A stretch of DNA of 64,000 nucleotides from Candidatus Nitrospira allomarina (GCF_032050975.1 NZ_CP116967.1:620001-684000), one strand, 5' to 3'; shown: positions 1 to 9,567, numbered from the stretch's first letter. Made by a program: numbers and translations. The notes: a model not told the origin generated them from the sequence alone.

Positions 1-908
1 CCGACAAGACCGACAAGATCGCCTCTTTGAACTTTATCCCCGTATTTCACATTAATTTTGGACATATGCCCATAAGTCGTTTCTATGCCATAACCATGGT
101 CAATACGAACAAATTTTCCCATACGCCCATCATAGGCGGCCACGACAACTTTCCCCGCTGCAGGAGAACGAACTTCGGTTCCAGTAGGAGCACCGATATC
201 AATACCAGCATGCAGGGCTTTTTTACCCGTAAAGGGGGAGACCCGAGGACCAAACTTTGAGGTTAAGGCACCTTTGACTGGCCAGATGGAAGGGATGGAG
301 GCCCATTGATCAGCTTTTTGCTGGGCTGCGGCAGAAAGCTCTTCCAGGATTTGACTTTCCAATTCAGTTTGTTGATTTAGCCACTCTAGTCCAGCCTTAA
401 TCTCGGTAATTTTTCGGTCCATGGTCGAATTTAAACCAGAGACCTCAGGTGACGTCCCGGTTTTTTCAATTGAAGTTTTTAAATCCCAAGACGCCTCTTC
501 TTGGACCCCATCATATGGCATCTCCTCATAGGGTAATTCCTCTCCACCCTGCCCAGGAAGACCAGAAGGCAGCCCCTGAATCTCATCCGCCTCAAGACCA
601 AACATGGTTTGAAGCTTCCGATTAAGGGTCTCTAGCGCTAACATCCGCTTTTTCATTCCATCTACTTCGGTTGAAAAATTACTGGTTCGAGCACGCGAGG
701 ACGTTAATTCTTGTTTTATTTCTCCTAATTCACTCAGTTGGCTCCACTGGTAAACATAATGCGTAATAACCCCACCCTGAACCAGCAGCAACACTAAACC
801 CACAATCATTCCATACTTCACAAGAGATTTTCGGAATTTTAGGCGCCAGGGATTTGAGCGGGCCCCACGAAAGATTATGACCGTCAACGTATCTTCAGAC
901 TCTTTCAT
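1..908 (-). CDS. M23 (LytM-type) metallopeptidase, C-terminus cut by window edge
   Basis: The gene starts at ATG 908 on the minus strand and runs off the left edge, leaving about 302 codons. There is a short cytoplasmic N-terminus, one membrane segment near residues 34-52, a coiled-coil and linker region to about residue 200, then a LytM domain. The domain shows HAGIDIG (zinc-binding His and Asp) and DHGYGIETTYGHMS, the usual second His pair of M23 enzymes. The family cleaves peptidoglycan cross-bridges or acts as a scaffold for amidases in the periplasm. The anchored, coiled-coil layout resembles MepM/NlpD-like division or elongation factors. The extreme C-terminus cannot be judged. Confidence 0.9.
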   Translation of the reverse strand, partial: MKESEDTLTVIIFRGARSNPWRLKFRKSLVKYGMIVGLVLLLVQGGVITHYVYQWSQLSELGEIKQELTSSRARTSNFSTEVDGMKKRMLALETLNRKLQTMFGLEADEIQGLPSGLPGQGGEELPYEEMPYDGVQEEASWDLKTSIEKTGTSPEVSGLNSTMDRKITEIKAGLEWLNQQTELESQILEELSAAAQQKADQWASIPSIWPVKGALTSKFGPRVSPFTGKKALHAGIDIGAPTGTEVRSPAAGKVVVAAYDGRMGKFVRIDHGYGIETTYGHMSKINVKYGDKVQRGDLVGLV

Positions 909-984
909 AATTCACCCAAATTATAAAATTAAAAGCATCAACGTTTTCATTTATGCAGACCTTAAGCCGAAAAAATACTTCCCC

Positions 985-1323
985 TTACTCTTCATTCATG
1001 CCGACTCGACTCTTGGTTGCATCTCGAATCCAGGCTAAATATTCTTCGCTTCCAAGCTGAATAGGCAGAGCAATGATTTCAGGAACCTCATAACTATGAT
1101 TGGCTTTCACCAAGGAAACCAATTGGTCATACGACCGTCTCACAGTTTTTGCCAATAGCAAAAATTCCTGTTCCTCAGCAATTTCACCTTCCCAATGAAA
1201 AATTGATCGCACGCCTGGAATGATATTGACGCAAGCGGCTAATCCGTTCTTTACCAAAATCCTTGACAGGCTTGTAGCCTCTCCCTCAGAACCTACCGTC
1301 ACCATTACGACCATTTCTTCCAT
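985..1323 (-). CDS. cutA: CutA divalent-cation tolerance protein
   Basis: The 112-residue length matches the family (about 100-115). The core shows LAACVNIIPGVRSIFHWEG, then a region around EEQEFLLLAKT and a C-terminal HSYEVPEIIALPI, all typical of CutA1. CutA forms very stable trimers with a ferredoxin-like fold resembling PII. A role in copper tolerance was proposed from E. coli, but the molecular function remains uncertain. It lies 76 bp downstream of the M23 peptidase start on the same strand, so the two may be co-transcribed. Confidence 0.95.
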   Translation of the reverse strand: MEEMVVMVTVGSEGEATSLSRILVKNGLAACVNIIPGVRSIFHWEGEIAEEQEFLLLAKTVRRSYDQLVSLVKANHSYEVPEIIALPIQLGSEEYLAWIRDATKSRVGMNEE

Positions 1324-1544
1324 ATAAAAATACCACCAAGTGCCTGAAATCTTGAATGAAAGAAAAAGATCTCATGAATTCATGAGAGACGACAACGAAC
1401 GTCCTTGCAAGATGTCAGTGTTTCCTAATCATTATCGGCCGTTTTTTCAATTCCTGAAGCTTAAAATAATCCTCTGCTTACCAAATATCAACCAGATATT
1501 TCATATTTTTTCTCGATACTTCACATGGCAATAATTTCAATCAC

Positions 1545-2297
1545 TTAGCGTGGCATTAGTCGGGTTGGGTCCTCGTTGGCCAAGCCAATCAAATCTGCAA
1601 TTGCGGGCTTTAAGGCCTCTTGCATAGCCTCAGGATAACTCTCGACAGCATTCTCAAGACCATAATATGGTCCATCAAGCTGCTTCCCTTCGAATTCCAT
1701 TGTCATGTTCCATAACACCTTCGACGGATCATTCAGGGGGGTTAATCGAAGATCAAGCTCCAGAGCGGTGGTGGTTTCACTCATGGGAAGGCCTAACATC
1801 CAAAAAACCACTCCCACGGGAGCTAAGAGATACGAGTACAATCTACGGTTCCAGTCAGTCGAACGGAGACGACCTCGAAAGGCCACATCCGCCGGTTGTT
1901 GTCCTTCATCTTTGGCAAAATCAACCGAGGAAAAAATTTCTGCATGTTTTAATTCCGCAGCGATGGATTGGGCCAAATCATTAGCCGGATCAAATTTGAC
2001 GACATCCACCTCTTCAGGGTTGGGTGCGGCCTCAGGGCGTTGATATCGCGTGTCTCCATAGGGAACGAGAGGGATGGCGGCCTTCCAATATTCCTCTTTT
2101 ACCTCGTTTCCCCTCACATCTTCCAAAGGAAGAACAATGGCTTTTGCCGGGATTGGCGCGGCGGCTTTTTCGTTCAGAAATGACCCAGTAGAGGCCGGGG
2201 GGTATTGCCATTCCCGCTTCCCAAGACAGCCGGTTACGGTAGAGAGGCAGAGCAGTACCATTACCAATAGAGACAGGCGAATGCGCGAGACCCTCAT
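1545..2297 (-). CDS. Lipoprotein of unknown function
   Basis: This 250-residue protein has a clear lipoprotein signal: basic MRVSRIR, a hydrophobic stretch and lipobox TVTGC with the acylated Cys near residue 24. The remainder reads as one mixed alpha/beta domain with a segment like FSSVDFAKDEG and a Trp-rich stretch near residues 160-175 (VGVVFWMLGLP) that could be a buried helix. No catalytic motif is visible and I do not recognise the family. It is probably inner- or outer-membrane anchored facing the periplasm. A purine-rich site (AAGGAGC) lies a few bases upstream of ATG 2297. Confidence 0.8.
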   Translation of the reverse strand: MRVSRIRLSLLVMVLLCLSTVTGCLGKREWQYPPASTGSFLNEKAAAPIPAKAIVLPLEDVRGNEVKEEYWKAAIPLVPYGDTRYQRPEAAPNPEEVDVVKFDPANDLAQSIAAELKHAEIFSSVDFAKDEGQQPADVAFRGRLRSTDWNRRLYSYLLAPVGVVFWMLGLPMSETTTALELDLRLTPLNDPSKVLWNMTMEFEGKQLDGPYYGLENAVESYPEAMQEALKPAIADLIGLANEDPTRLMPR

Positions 2298-2622
2298 GTA
2301 AAAGCTCCTTTCAAGTTTGTCAGTGCTCTTGGCATAAACACTGTGCAGCCACAGCCCTAGAGAGTCCAGAAAAAATTTCTGGCAATATTTTGAGGATTAC
2401 ATCTCTTTTTTTTCTTTAAAAATGATTCTATGAAGCTCTTTCGCCTTTATCATCAGTACGCTTCTTCAGCCGCTCATAAACCGCCATACATCTAGCAAGT
2501 ACAATTTGGAAACGCAACAATGTTTCCCCTCAGAAACCCCTCCATAAATTTTGGCATTAGCCAAGGGCCTCTCGAACGAAACATGGGGGAAGGGAATTCA
2601 AACCTACCTCAGCATGACCAGA
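2298..2622. other. Intergenic stretch, no gene seen
   Basis: This gap lies between two minus-strand genes. It contains the ribosome-binding site and presumably the promoter of the lipoprotein at 1545-2297. Short open frames here lack start signals and family resemblance. Confidence 0.6.
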
Positions 2623-3243
2623 TCAGGAAGAGAAGCCGCCTGCCCGACCCAAATGCTCCTGAAATTCCACATATGAACGAGCTACAGGGAATTGGGGAAA
2701 TTCCTGGATAATTGAATCAGGAGGACAGAAAAAAAATCCGGCGTCGGCTTCCTTTAACATTGAAACATCATTATAAGAGTCTCCTCCCGCCAAGACTCTG
2801 AACCCGATACCTTTCATCGCACTGACAGCGTGTCGCTTTTGATCCTGTTGGCGTAAGAAATAATCTGTGATAAACCCATGGGAATCAACTCCCAATGTAT
2901 GGCAAAAAATCGTAGGGAAGTCGAGCTTCTTCATAAGTGATCCGACAAACTCATAATACGTGTCCGACAATATAATGATTTGACATCGTTCACGCAGCCA
3001 GGCAAAAAAATCAGGAACGCCAGGGAGGGGAGAAATCGTACTGGCAACTTCCTGAATATCCCGAAGAGTAATGCGATGCGCTTTCAGGACTTCCAGTCGT
3101 TTTTTCATTAAGACATCATAATCCGCAACATCCCTGGTGGTCAGACGTAGCTCTTGTATGCCAACTTTATCCGCCAAAGCTAGCCAGATCTCAGGAAATA
3201 ACACTCCTTCCATGTCCAAACAGGTAATAACCGGCTGCGCCAT
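2623..3243 (-). CDS. thrH: ThrH-type phosphoserine phosphatase / homoserine phosphotransferase
   Basis: This HAD-superfamily enzyme of 206 residues closely follows Pseudomonas ThrH. The first HAD motif is CLDMEGVLFPEIW, where DMEG replaces the usual DxDxT/V and is typical of ThrH. Other family signatures are TTRDVADYDVLMKKRLEVL, the motif II ILSDT, and the motif III/IV AGGDSYNDVSML. ThrH dephosphorylates phosphoserine and can transfer phosphate to homoserine, linking serine and threonine synthesis. ATG 3243 is preferred over the adjacent upstream TTG because a GAGG element sits at good spacing. Confidence 0.92.
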   Translation of the reverse strand: MAQPVITCLDMEGVLFPEIWLALADKVGIQELRLTTRDVADYDVLMKKRLEVLKAHRITLRDIQEVASTISPLPGVPDFFAWLRERCQIIILSDTYYEFVGSLMKKLDFPTIFCHTLGVDSHGFITDYFLRQQDQKRHAVSAMKGIGFRVLAGGDSYNDVSMLKEADAGFFFCPPDSIIQEFPQFPVARSYVEFQEHLGRAGGFSS

Positions 3244-3409
3244 CAAGACCTCTTCTCGTGATTAATAATCAAAAATGTTCCTAGCTACAAAAATCTCAAT
3301 GGATCATAAAAGAATTCCTGGGTTAGCCACAACTAGAAAAATCACGGGGTAACCAGGCCACTTTTACTATATGCTGTCACTCGCAGAAATGAATGAGAGG
3401 TGGGAGGAA

Positions 3410-4057
3410 TTAAAACAACCCAAGAAGATCTTTCGGATTTTCACAATAAAAGTCAGGCCGTAATGCTGCAACTTTTTCTCGATTCCCGTACCCATACCCT
3501 ACGGCACAAGCTCGAATACCCGCCGCCTGGGCTGCTCGAACATCATTCGTACTATCCCCAATCATCACCGCATCAGAGGGATCGACGCCCAATCCCTCAA
3601 GTGCCCGCAACAACATTACAGGTTCTGGCTTCAATTCCATCGTATCCCGAGGGGCCTCGACATGATGAAAGAGATCCTGGGCATGTAACCCATCCACAAT
3701 TGAAAGGGTGTACTCCAAGGACTTGTTGGTCACTATAGCTTTTCTTCGGTCCTGATAATGATGAAGCACCTCCCAAATCCCAGGGTAAAACCGTGTGGTT
3801 TCCACGCAATGCTCTAGATAATGTTTTCGAAAAATCTCCAAGGCTTTTTCATATTGATCAAAATTTTCTTCCCCCACCGATAACCGCAATAGCCGCTTCA
3901 CCCCGTCACCCACAAAACTAAATATTTCTTCCCGGGATCGTAAGGCCAATCCCAAATCCCTTAGCGTCAGGTTTACCGAGGTGGCAATATCGATTTTCGA
4001 ATCGATCAAAGTTCCGTCAAAGTCAAAGAACAACACTTCCGCACGCCATGTAGTCAT
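3410..4057 (-). CDS. HAD-family phosphatase, phosphoglycolate phosphatase-like
   Basis: This 215-residue HAD hydrolase begins with motif I FFDFDGTLIDS, followed by an all-helical cap. It has the TNK of motif II (KAIVTNKS), Lys in ELKPEPVML, and motif IV MIGDSTNDVRAAQAAG. The layout is that of Gph/PGP enzymes, which remove 2-phosphoglycolate made by DNA repair or RuBisCO. Substrate cannot be fixed from sequence; pyrophosphatase PpaX-like activity is an alternative. Its start ATG 4057 overlaps the stop of the upstream gene (ATGA), indicating translational coupling. Confidence 0.88.
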   Translation of the reverse strand: MTTWRAEVLFFDFDGTLIDSKIDIATSVNLTLRDLGLALRSREEIFSFVGDGVKRLLRLSVGEENFDQYEKALEIFRKHYLEHCVETTRFYPGIWEVLHHYQDRRKAIVTNKSLEYTLSIVDGLHAQDLFHHVEAPRDTMELKPEPVMLLRALEGLGVDPSDAVMIGDSTNDVRAAQAAGIRACAVGYGYGNREKVAALRPDFYCENPKDLLGLF

Positions 4058-4608
4058 TTTTGAACATCTTTCTCATTGGTAAGCTCTAATTGTTGTATCA
4101 AAGAATTGAGCAGATTTTTTCTTTCAGGTCCAGATTCATTTAACTCCGCCCAACGAACAAAATCGACCAAACGTTGACGGCCCACATGTGGAGGCAATTG
4201 AGGCCCAACAATTTGCCACCGGTCCCCAACCCCCTTCAGATGAAAATATTGAATTTCACGATGTGGATTGGTCACAAACGTTGCGCGTTCCCAGTGCATC
4301 GTTCCTAACACCTCGAAAATTACGGGAATTTTGGCCTCTAGCCCATTCATAACTTCCCATTGCGACACATCGTCCACCACCTCATATTGAGAAATCACGA
4401 CTACGTGTCCCCAGGCCGGTTCTTCCAGCCAGGCCACAAAAGGTCTCACCACCTCCCAGGAATGCGCCTCCAACCGAACGCCTTTTTTATCGAGGGAAAG
4501 ATATTTCTGTAAAATTTTGGTGGGATCTTCAGTGATGTGGCCGCTAATGGCATGAAGAGAGATTGCACTGAACACCACAATACCCAAAACACACAGTAAG
4601 ACCCGCAT
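4054..4608 (-). CDS. Exported or membrane-anchored protein of unknown function
   Basis: I use ATG 4608, giving 184 residues beginning MRVLLCVLGIVVFSAIS, a convincing signal peptide or anchor. The longer frame upstream would overlap the receiver gene and places charged sequence before the hydrophobic segment. The mature part is a single domain with many Trp residues and a segment HWERATFVTNPHREIQYFHL. The tail NEKDVQK is charged. The gene overlaps the phosphatase start by four bases. I do not recognise the family; it may have a NTF2-like or lipocalin-like fold, but that is a guess. Confidence 0.7.
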   Translation of the reverse strand: MRVLLCVLGIVVFSAISLHAISGHITEDPTKILQKYLSLDKKGVRLEAHSWEVVRPFVAWLEEPAWGHVVVISQYEVVDDVSQWEVMNGLEAKIPVIFEVLGTMHWERATFVTNPHREIQYFHLKGVGDRWQIVGPQLPPHVGRQRLVDFVRWAELNESGPERKNLLNSLIQQLELTNEKDVQK

Positions 4609-4691
4609 GAACCACGACAACAGGCTCACAATGAATTTGGGATTGGCGATTGAGCCATGACCACACAAAAACCACTGGAGGAAACAGCGAC

Positions 4692-5168
4692 TTATCCTTT
4701 GAACAGGATAACCAGAATTATCCCCAATAAGAGCCAAAGAGGAATGGACAACATTAAACCCCAGGCCAAGCCTTGAGCTGTTTTTAAGCGGCCTTTTAGG
4801 GTTTGTTTTTCCAAGGCTTTCGTTACCCGCAACCTGACGTCCTCGAGATGGAAGGGTTTGGTAATATAATCATCGGCCCCACGATTAATAGCCTCCACCG
4901 CCGTGCCAATGGAGGGATGTCCAGTGATCATCAGAAAAATTACCTCATCATTTTTGGCCTCACGGATACGCCTCAACAATTCCATGCCATCCATATTGGG
5001 CATAATCAAGTCCGCCATTATCACGTCAAAGTCACCCTTACGATATTGTTTCAGGGCCTCTTCACCATTTTCGGCCATGACGACGGTATAACCCAATGAT
5101 AGCAAGAACTCTGACAGGGCTTCCCGAACTCCCTTGTCGTCATCCACAACCAAGATGCGTTCAGCCAT
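4692..5168 (-). CDS. Stand-alone response-regulator receiver domain with C-terminal membrane anchor
   Basis: ATG 5168 follows a GGTGGAAAG ribosome-binding site and gives 158 residues. Residues 4-120 form a CheY-like receiver: acidic pair in RILVVDDDKG, phospho-acceptor Asp in FDVIMADLIMPNMDG, Thr in FLMITGHPS and Lys in DYITKPFH. Instead of a DNA-binding or enzymatic output there is a basic linker (KGRLKTAQ) and one hydrophobic helix near residues 135-156 ending ILVILFKG. It therefore looks like a phosphorylatable receiver tethered to the inner membrane with no other output. No histidine kinase lies nearby. Confidence 0.85.
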   Translation of the reverse strand: MAERILVVDDDKGVREALSEFLLSLGYTVVMAENGEEALKQYRKGDFDVIMADLIMPNMDGMELLRRIREAKNDEVIFLMITGHPSIGTAVEAINRGADDYITKPFHLEDVRLRVTKALEKQTLKGRLKTAQGLAWGLMLSIPLWLLLGIILVILFKG

Positions 5169-5229
5169 TTCTTTCCACCTTTTCCTTATCAGAGAATACC
5201 ATCTAAAACGACAGACCTGAATGTTGAAA

Positions 5230-5919
5230 TCAGGGTAATTCCACCACCACAACATCCGGCGGAACATCAAAAGTGAGCTGACTGGACGAAAGACCCGTAT
5301 TCGCCTGAATGTGGTCAAACATCACATGAGAGATATTCCCGCTCACCTCAAACAAGGTAATACCCTGAATAAAATACGTATCAGGAAAGAGTTTGAGCAC
5401 AATTTTCTTGATAGTTGGAGGGGTTTGGTCAACAGGCTTAGGGACTAAGGTGAGACTCGGGAACTTTTCATTATCTTTCGAGCCATCTGCGGATTCCAGA
5501 ATCGTAAATTGCTGAGATAGATTTCCTGCCCCCTGCAGAAGAGCTAGGGGCCCCTTGGACGCGGCCATTTGCGTAAGCGCCCCTTTGACCACCTGCTGAT
5601 GCTCAGGGACATACATCATGACCTGATCACCATTCACATAAATCTGCTCTTCCGATGGATGAAGATAATCCCATCGAAGCAATCCAGGCTTTTTTAAATA
5701 GAGCCGCCCTGAAGAGGTAAACCCCGTCGTAAATCCTTCAAGAATGGTTTCCTGGACGAAGTCAGCTTGCAAATCTTTGGTCTGAGCATAACGAGCATCA
5801 ACCTTCGCAACGATATCTTCCATGACGGAAACAGATGCCGCCGAGGTATCGGATACAGGCATCATAAAGCAAATAATGCCTAGATAGATCGCCCATCGCA
5901 GGAACGGCAGTGACATCAT
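5230..5919 (-). CDS. lolA: Outer-membrane lipoprotein carrier protein LolA
   Basis: This 229-residue protein has an N-terminal signal peptide ending near SDTSAA. The mature domain has LolA features: KDLQADFVQETI, SSGRLYLKKPGLLRWDY, and QVMMYVPEHQQV. LolA shuttles lipoproteins through the periplasm from LolCDE to LolB. The start ATG overlaps the ftsK stop in an ATGA, and ftsK-lolA adjacency is common in proteobacteria and related diderms. The many lipoproteins in this window would be its cargo. Confidence 0.92.
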   Translation of the reverse strand: MMSLPFLRWAIYLGIICFMMPVSDTSAASVSVMEDIVAKVDARYAQTKDLQADFVQETILEGFTTGFTSSGRLYLKKPGLLRWDYLHPSEEQIYVNGDQVMMYVPEHQQVVKGALTQMAASKGPLALLQGAGNLSQQFTILESADGSKDNEKFPSLTLVPKPVDQTPPTIKKIVLKLFPDTYFIQGITLFEVSGNISHVMFDHIQANTGLSSSQLTFDVPPDVVVVELP

Positions 5920-8297
5920 CCTATCTCCGCAATAACCGTACTTCGAGCGAGGACCTCTCGTCTCCCATCACGCCCTGGAGCACTCACCAGACCTTCCTCC
6001 TCCATTTGCTCAATCATCCGGGCTGCTCGGGGATACCCCACTCGCAAGCGACGCTGAATAAACGAGGCTGAGGCCTGTCCTGTGGTCATCACCAATTCTC
6101 TTGCCCGCTCATAGGTCTCATCGCGATCCTGTTCATCCACCGAGGGTTCCTGAACGGACTCTAGGGCCACCGGGTCATAGACGGGAGTGGCTTGGGATTT
6201 GACCCATTCCACTACCCCACGCACTTCCTCATCCGAGACATAAGGACCGTGCAGTCTGTTAATTCCACCGGTGCCGGAGGATAAAAACAGCATATCACCT
6301 TTTCCCAAAAGACTTTCTGCTCCATTCGCGTCTAAAATGGTCCGGGAATCAATTTTTGAAGAAACTTGATACGCGATACGTGCAGGGAAATTAGCCTTGA
6401 TCAATCCAGTCACGACATCCACTGATGGTCTTTGAGTCGCCAAGACAAGATGAATGCCTGACGCACGGGCCATCTGAGCGAGTCGCGCGATGCGATCTTC
6501 AATATCCTTAGGCGCCACCATAATCAGATCGGCGAATTCATCAATGACCACTACAATGTAGGGCAACAGAACCCGCTCTTCTTGCGAAGACTCCAGAAGT
6601 GGGGCCCCCTCCTCCACATCCATCGATTGACCCTTGCTCAGCTTCTTCACGGTCTGAAGTGGAGAACCCGTCTCCTGAGAGTCGGTAACTTTTTTATTAT
6701 AGGCATCAATATTTCGAACACCCAATTCCGCTAACACCTGGTAACGACGCTCCATTTCTTGTACGACCCACCCTAACCCACGAGCTGCTTCTTTGGGATT
6801 GGTGATAACCGGGCGAATGAGATGGGGAATCCCATCGTACACCTGCAATTCCAACACTTTGGGATCAATTAACAGGAGTTTCACTTCGTCGGGATGGGCC
6901 GTAAATAGAATATTTAATAACAGGCAGTTCAGCCCCACACTTTTTCCTGACCCTGTCGCACCCGCCACCAATAAATGGGGCATGGTCCGGAGATCTGTCA
7001 CCACCGGTCGCCCAAAAATATCTTTCCCCAAGGCCAAGGCCAGCTTTGAACGGGCCCGGGTGAAAGCCTCTGATGTCAACATCTCCTTCAATCCAACCGT
7101 TTCACGCTGGGGATTCGGCACTTCAATACCTACGGTGGATTTTCCTGGGAGAGGAGCCACCACTCGAACTTTTAAGGCCTTTAAGGCCATGGCCAGGTCA
7201 TCAGCCAAATTCACAATTCGGGCGACTTTGATGCCGGGACCGGGAGCAAACTCATACATGGTAATCACCGGTCCAGGATGCACATCCGTGACGCCTCCCT
7301 CAATCCCAAAACTTGCCAACGTGTTCACAAGAACTTCGGACTGAGATTTTAACACCGCATCGGTCTGATGAGCTGCCCGCGCAGCATGAGTATCCAGCAG
7401 ATCGGTTGGGGAAGGCATTTGATAGGACTTTGAAATTTTCTTGCGAGAAATAAAGGTGTCGTCGACTTCCTCAATGTGTGGGAGAGTAGGCGTTATCTCG
7501 ATGGTAGCTGGCAAATCATCTCTTTTTGTCTTGGATAACTTGGACTTGGGTTCCAAAGTTTCCAAAACCATCGCACCGATACCACCACGAGCAGCCAATT
7601 GACGATTAATTCGAATCGATTTATTCATTTTTGGTTGGGACTCCGCCACCCACCAGTCTCGTTCCCTCACCGATTCCACCACAGTATTTTTAAGGCGCCC
7701 CAAAAAATTCAGGAGAGTTCGAGCAATTTGCCCAATCGATAACGGCACAAGCAAAAGGAAGGCAATAAGTAACAGTGCCCCAAGCATGATCGTGGCACCC
7801 GTGACCGCCAGGTACGATCCAAGCCCGGCTGCTACCCATTGTCCCACAACTCCACCCTGGCTTACCCCTAAGACATCCATGTCGGAGACTTGAGGCTGGT
7901 CTGAAAATCTAAGATGTAGCAGTGCGCTGAAAGAGAGAACACCAAGCAGCGATCCCAGAAGACTGCCAGACGTAATACGAAGTTTTTCCCCCCATAGGAC
8001 GCTTAAACCCAACCCGATGAGCAAGCACGGAACTACATAAGCCCCCCCTCCCGCCACAGTGAGGAGGGAAAACGCGAGAGTAGCTCCAATTAGACCTACA
8101 GCGTTTTCGGGAATGGAATTTGAGGAAGGTTGCTCGGAAAAAAGAATCGGGTCAGAAGGAGAAAAGGTTGCCAGGCTGAGCAGCCCAAGAATGCCCAAAG
8201 TTGCGACTAAAATTCCCACAACTTGTGTGGTTAAGACAGAGAATCCCTTGGTTTGGTCTTTTGTTGGCTTGGTCTTTGAACTAGGGAAGACACTCAT
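5916..8297 (-). CDS. ftsK: DNA translocase FtsK
   Basis: The 793-residue protein has four or so N-terminal membrane helices (residues about 25-200), a short linker, then the motor. Walker A is GATGSGKSVGLN, Walker B is VVVIDEFADLI, followed by LAQMARASGIHLVLATQRPS. The C-terminal gamma winged helix (TGQASASFIQRRLRVGYPRA) reads KOPS-type DNA polarity. The linker is short compared with E. coli FtsK (1329 residues), as in SpoIIIE. FtsK pumps chromosomal DNA at the septum and activates XerCD recombination. ATG 8297 is chosen over the TTG just before it. Confidence 0.96.
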   Translation of the reverse strand: MSVFPSSKTKPTKDQTKGFSVLTTQVVGILVATLGILGLLSLATFSPSDPILFSEQPSSNSIPENAVGLIGATLAFSLLTVAGGGAYVVPCLLIGLGLSVLWGEKLRITSGSLLGSLLGVLSFSALLHLRFSDQPQVSDMDVLGVSQGGVVGQWVAAGLGSYLAVTGATIMLGALLLIAFLLLVPLSIGQIARTLLNFLGRLKNTVVESVRERDWWVAESQPKMNKSIRINRQLAARGGIGAMVLETLEPKSKLSKTKRDDLPATIEITPTLPHIEEVDDTFISRKKISKSYQMPSPTDLLDTHAARAAHQTDAVLKSQSEVLVNTLASFGIEGGVTDVHPGPVITMYEFAPGPGIKVARIVNLADDLAMALKALKVRVVAPLPGKSTVGIEVPNPQRETVGLKEMLTSEAFTRARSKLALALGKDIFGRPVVTDLRTMPHLLVAGATGSGKSVGLNCLLLNILFTAHPDEVKLLLIDPKVLELQVYDGIPHLIRPVITNPKEAARGLGWVVQEMERRYQVLAELGVRNIDAYNKKVTDSQETGSPLQTVKKLSKGQSMDVEEGAPLLESSQEERVLLPYIVVVIDEFADLIMVAPKDIEDRIARLAQMARASGIHLVLATQRPSVDVVTGLIKANFPARIAYQVSSKIDSRTILDANGAESLLGKGDMLFLSSGTGGINRLHGPYVSDEEVRGVVEWVKSQATPVYDPVALESVQEPSVDEQDRDETYERARELVMTTGQASASFIQRRLRVGYPRAARMIEQMEEEGLVSAPGRDGRREVLARSTVIAEIG

Positions 8298-8375
8298 CAA
8301 AAAATCCTACCATAAGTGTTTCTATCGAGCAAACAACCCTTACGCATATGACAAGGTTACAAAATCCTCGAGATA

Positions 8376-9191
8376 TTAAGAATCGGAGGACAGCATTGGG
8401 CCATTGAGCGCTTCACTTAAATGCTGAAACTCCCCCACCGACAGCGTTTCCGCTCGCCTAGTTAATGTGATACCTGTACGAATTTGAGCACTTTCTAGAC
8501 AGGTCAAAGAAAAACCCGCTCCTCGTAATGCGTTGAGGAGGGTTTTTCGGCGTTGACCAAATGCCGCCCGCACCACCAAAGCAAACACGTCAGCTTCCTG
8601 AGCAGAATATGGCTGATGAACACGAATATCCAACCGCACCACTCCCGAATCTACATCAGGAACGGGGCGAAAGCATTTTCGAGACACGGGGAAACCGAAA
8701 CGGACATCGGCCAAGCGTTGGGCCATAACGGATAGCACACCATAGTCTTTAGTATTGGGTTTGGCAGTTAACCGCTTGGCGACTTCCAGTTGCACGGTTA
8801 GGATCATTCGATGGATCTTTGGCCGGGCTTCTAACAACCGGAACATAATGGGCGTTGAAATGTTATAGGGCAAATTAGCCACTACCACAGCAGGCTCTGG
8901 TAGTTGATCGAAGGGAAAGCGGAGTGCATCGTGTTCTTGAATATCAAGGTTCGAACATTCCGCAAATTCCTTTTTCAAGAAATCCACCATACGGGGATCA
9001 ACTTCCAAGGCTAACACCCGCTTCGCCGATTGGCATAACAATCTGGTCAATGCGCCGCCACCCGGTCCAATTTCACAGACATATTCATCGGGCTGGAGGT
9101 CCGCCAGATTGATAATTTTTCGAAGTAAATTTCGGTCAATAAGGAAATGCTGACCGAGCCGTTTGCGCGGATAAGGAGGAAGGGGTGCCAT
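8376..9191 (-). CDS. rsmA: 16S rRNA dimethyladenosine transferase RsmA (KsgA)
   Basis: The 271-residue length is usual for KsgA. Motifs are KRLGQHFLID at the start, the SAM-binding EIGPGGGALTRLL, and the catalytic NLPYNIS. The FGQRRKTLLNALRG segment near residue 210 is a classic KsgA C-terminal signature. The enzyme dimethylates two adjacent adenines in helix 45 of 16S rRNA late in 30S assembly. It ends 79 bases downstream of the ftsK start. Confidence 0.97.
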   Translation of the reverse strand: MAPLPPYPRKRLGQHFLIDRNLLRKIINLADLQPDEYVCEIGPGGGALTRLLCQSAKRVLALEVDPRMVDFLKKEFAECSNLDIQEHDALRFPFDQLPEPAVVVANLPYNISTPIMFRLLEARPKIHRMILTVQLEVAKRLTAKPNTKDYGVLSVMAQRLADVRFGFPVSRKCFRPVPDVDSGVVRLDIRVHQPYSAQEADVFALVVRAAFGQRRKTLLNALRGAGFSLTCLESAQIRTGITLTRRAETLSVGEFQHLSEALNGPMLSSDS

Positions 9192-9249
9192 TATAGACGG
9201 GGAGAAAAATGAGAAGGTTCAACCTGGTGCTTCATATGGGAAGGAGGCA

Positions 9250-9567
9250 TCAGGGGATACCGGTGGTCTGAATGTCCTTAACCAACTTCTTAAGGTGCCG
9301 ACGGCACATGTCCACTTCATCGGCTAATTCATCAAACACATCGCCCACAAAATAGGTGGTTTCCAGCCATTCCTTGGTAATGTGCTGAAGATATGCCTGA
9401 CTCACGTAGGGTTCTAGACCATTAATCACTTTTCTCTTCCACTTGGTGACATGGTCTTTTCCCTGCACGGCATTGAGGGCCTTCTCCGCCTGTGCATGAA
9501 TAGTGGTGATTTCCTCTATTTGACTCTGAATATAGGCCAATAAATCTGAGGTTTGATCGGTCATCAT
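9250..9567 (-). CDS. Small helical protein of unknown function
   Basis: About 105 residues, taking ATG 9567, which has AAGGATCC just upstream; a GTG at 9585 is possible. The protein is strongly helical and polar, with no signal peptide, no cysteine pair motif and a single Cys. Segments such as EEITTIHAQAEKALNAVQG and DVFDELADEVDMCRRHLKKL look like amphipathic helices. It sits between fmt and rsmA on the same strand and is probably in that operon. Family not recognised. Confidence 0.7.
   Translation of the reverse strand: MMTDQTSDLLAYIQSQIEEITTIHAQAEKALNAVQGKDHVTKWKRKVINGLEPYVSQAYLQHITKEWLETTYFVGDVFDELADEVDMCRRHLKKLVKDIQTTGIP

Noticed and set aside
6793-7344. Plus-strand frame of 183 codons inside ftsK
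   Set aside because: It is antisense to the ftsK motor domain, whose motifs are intact.
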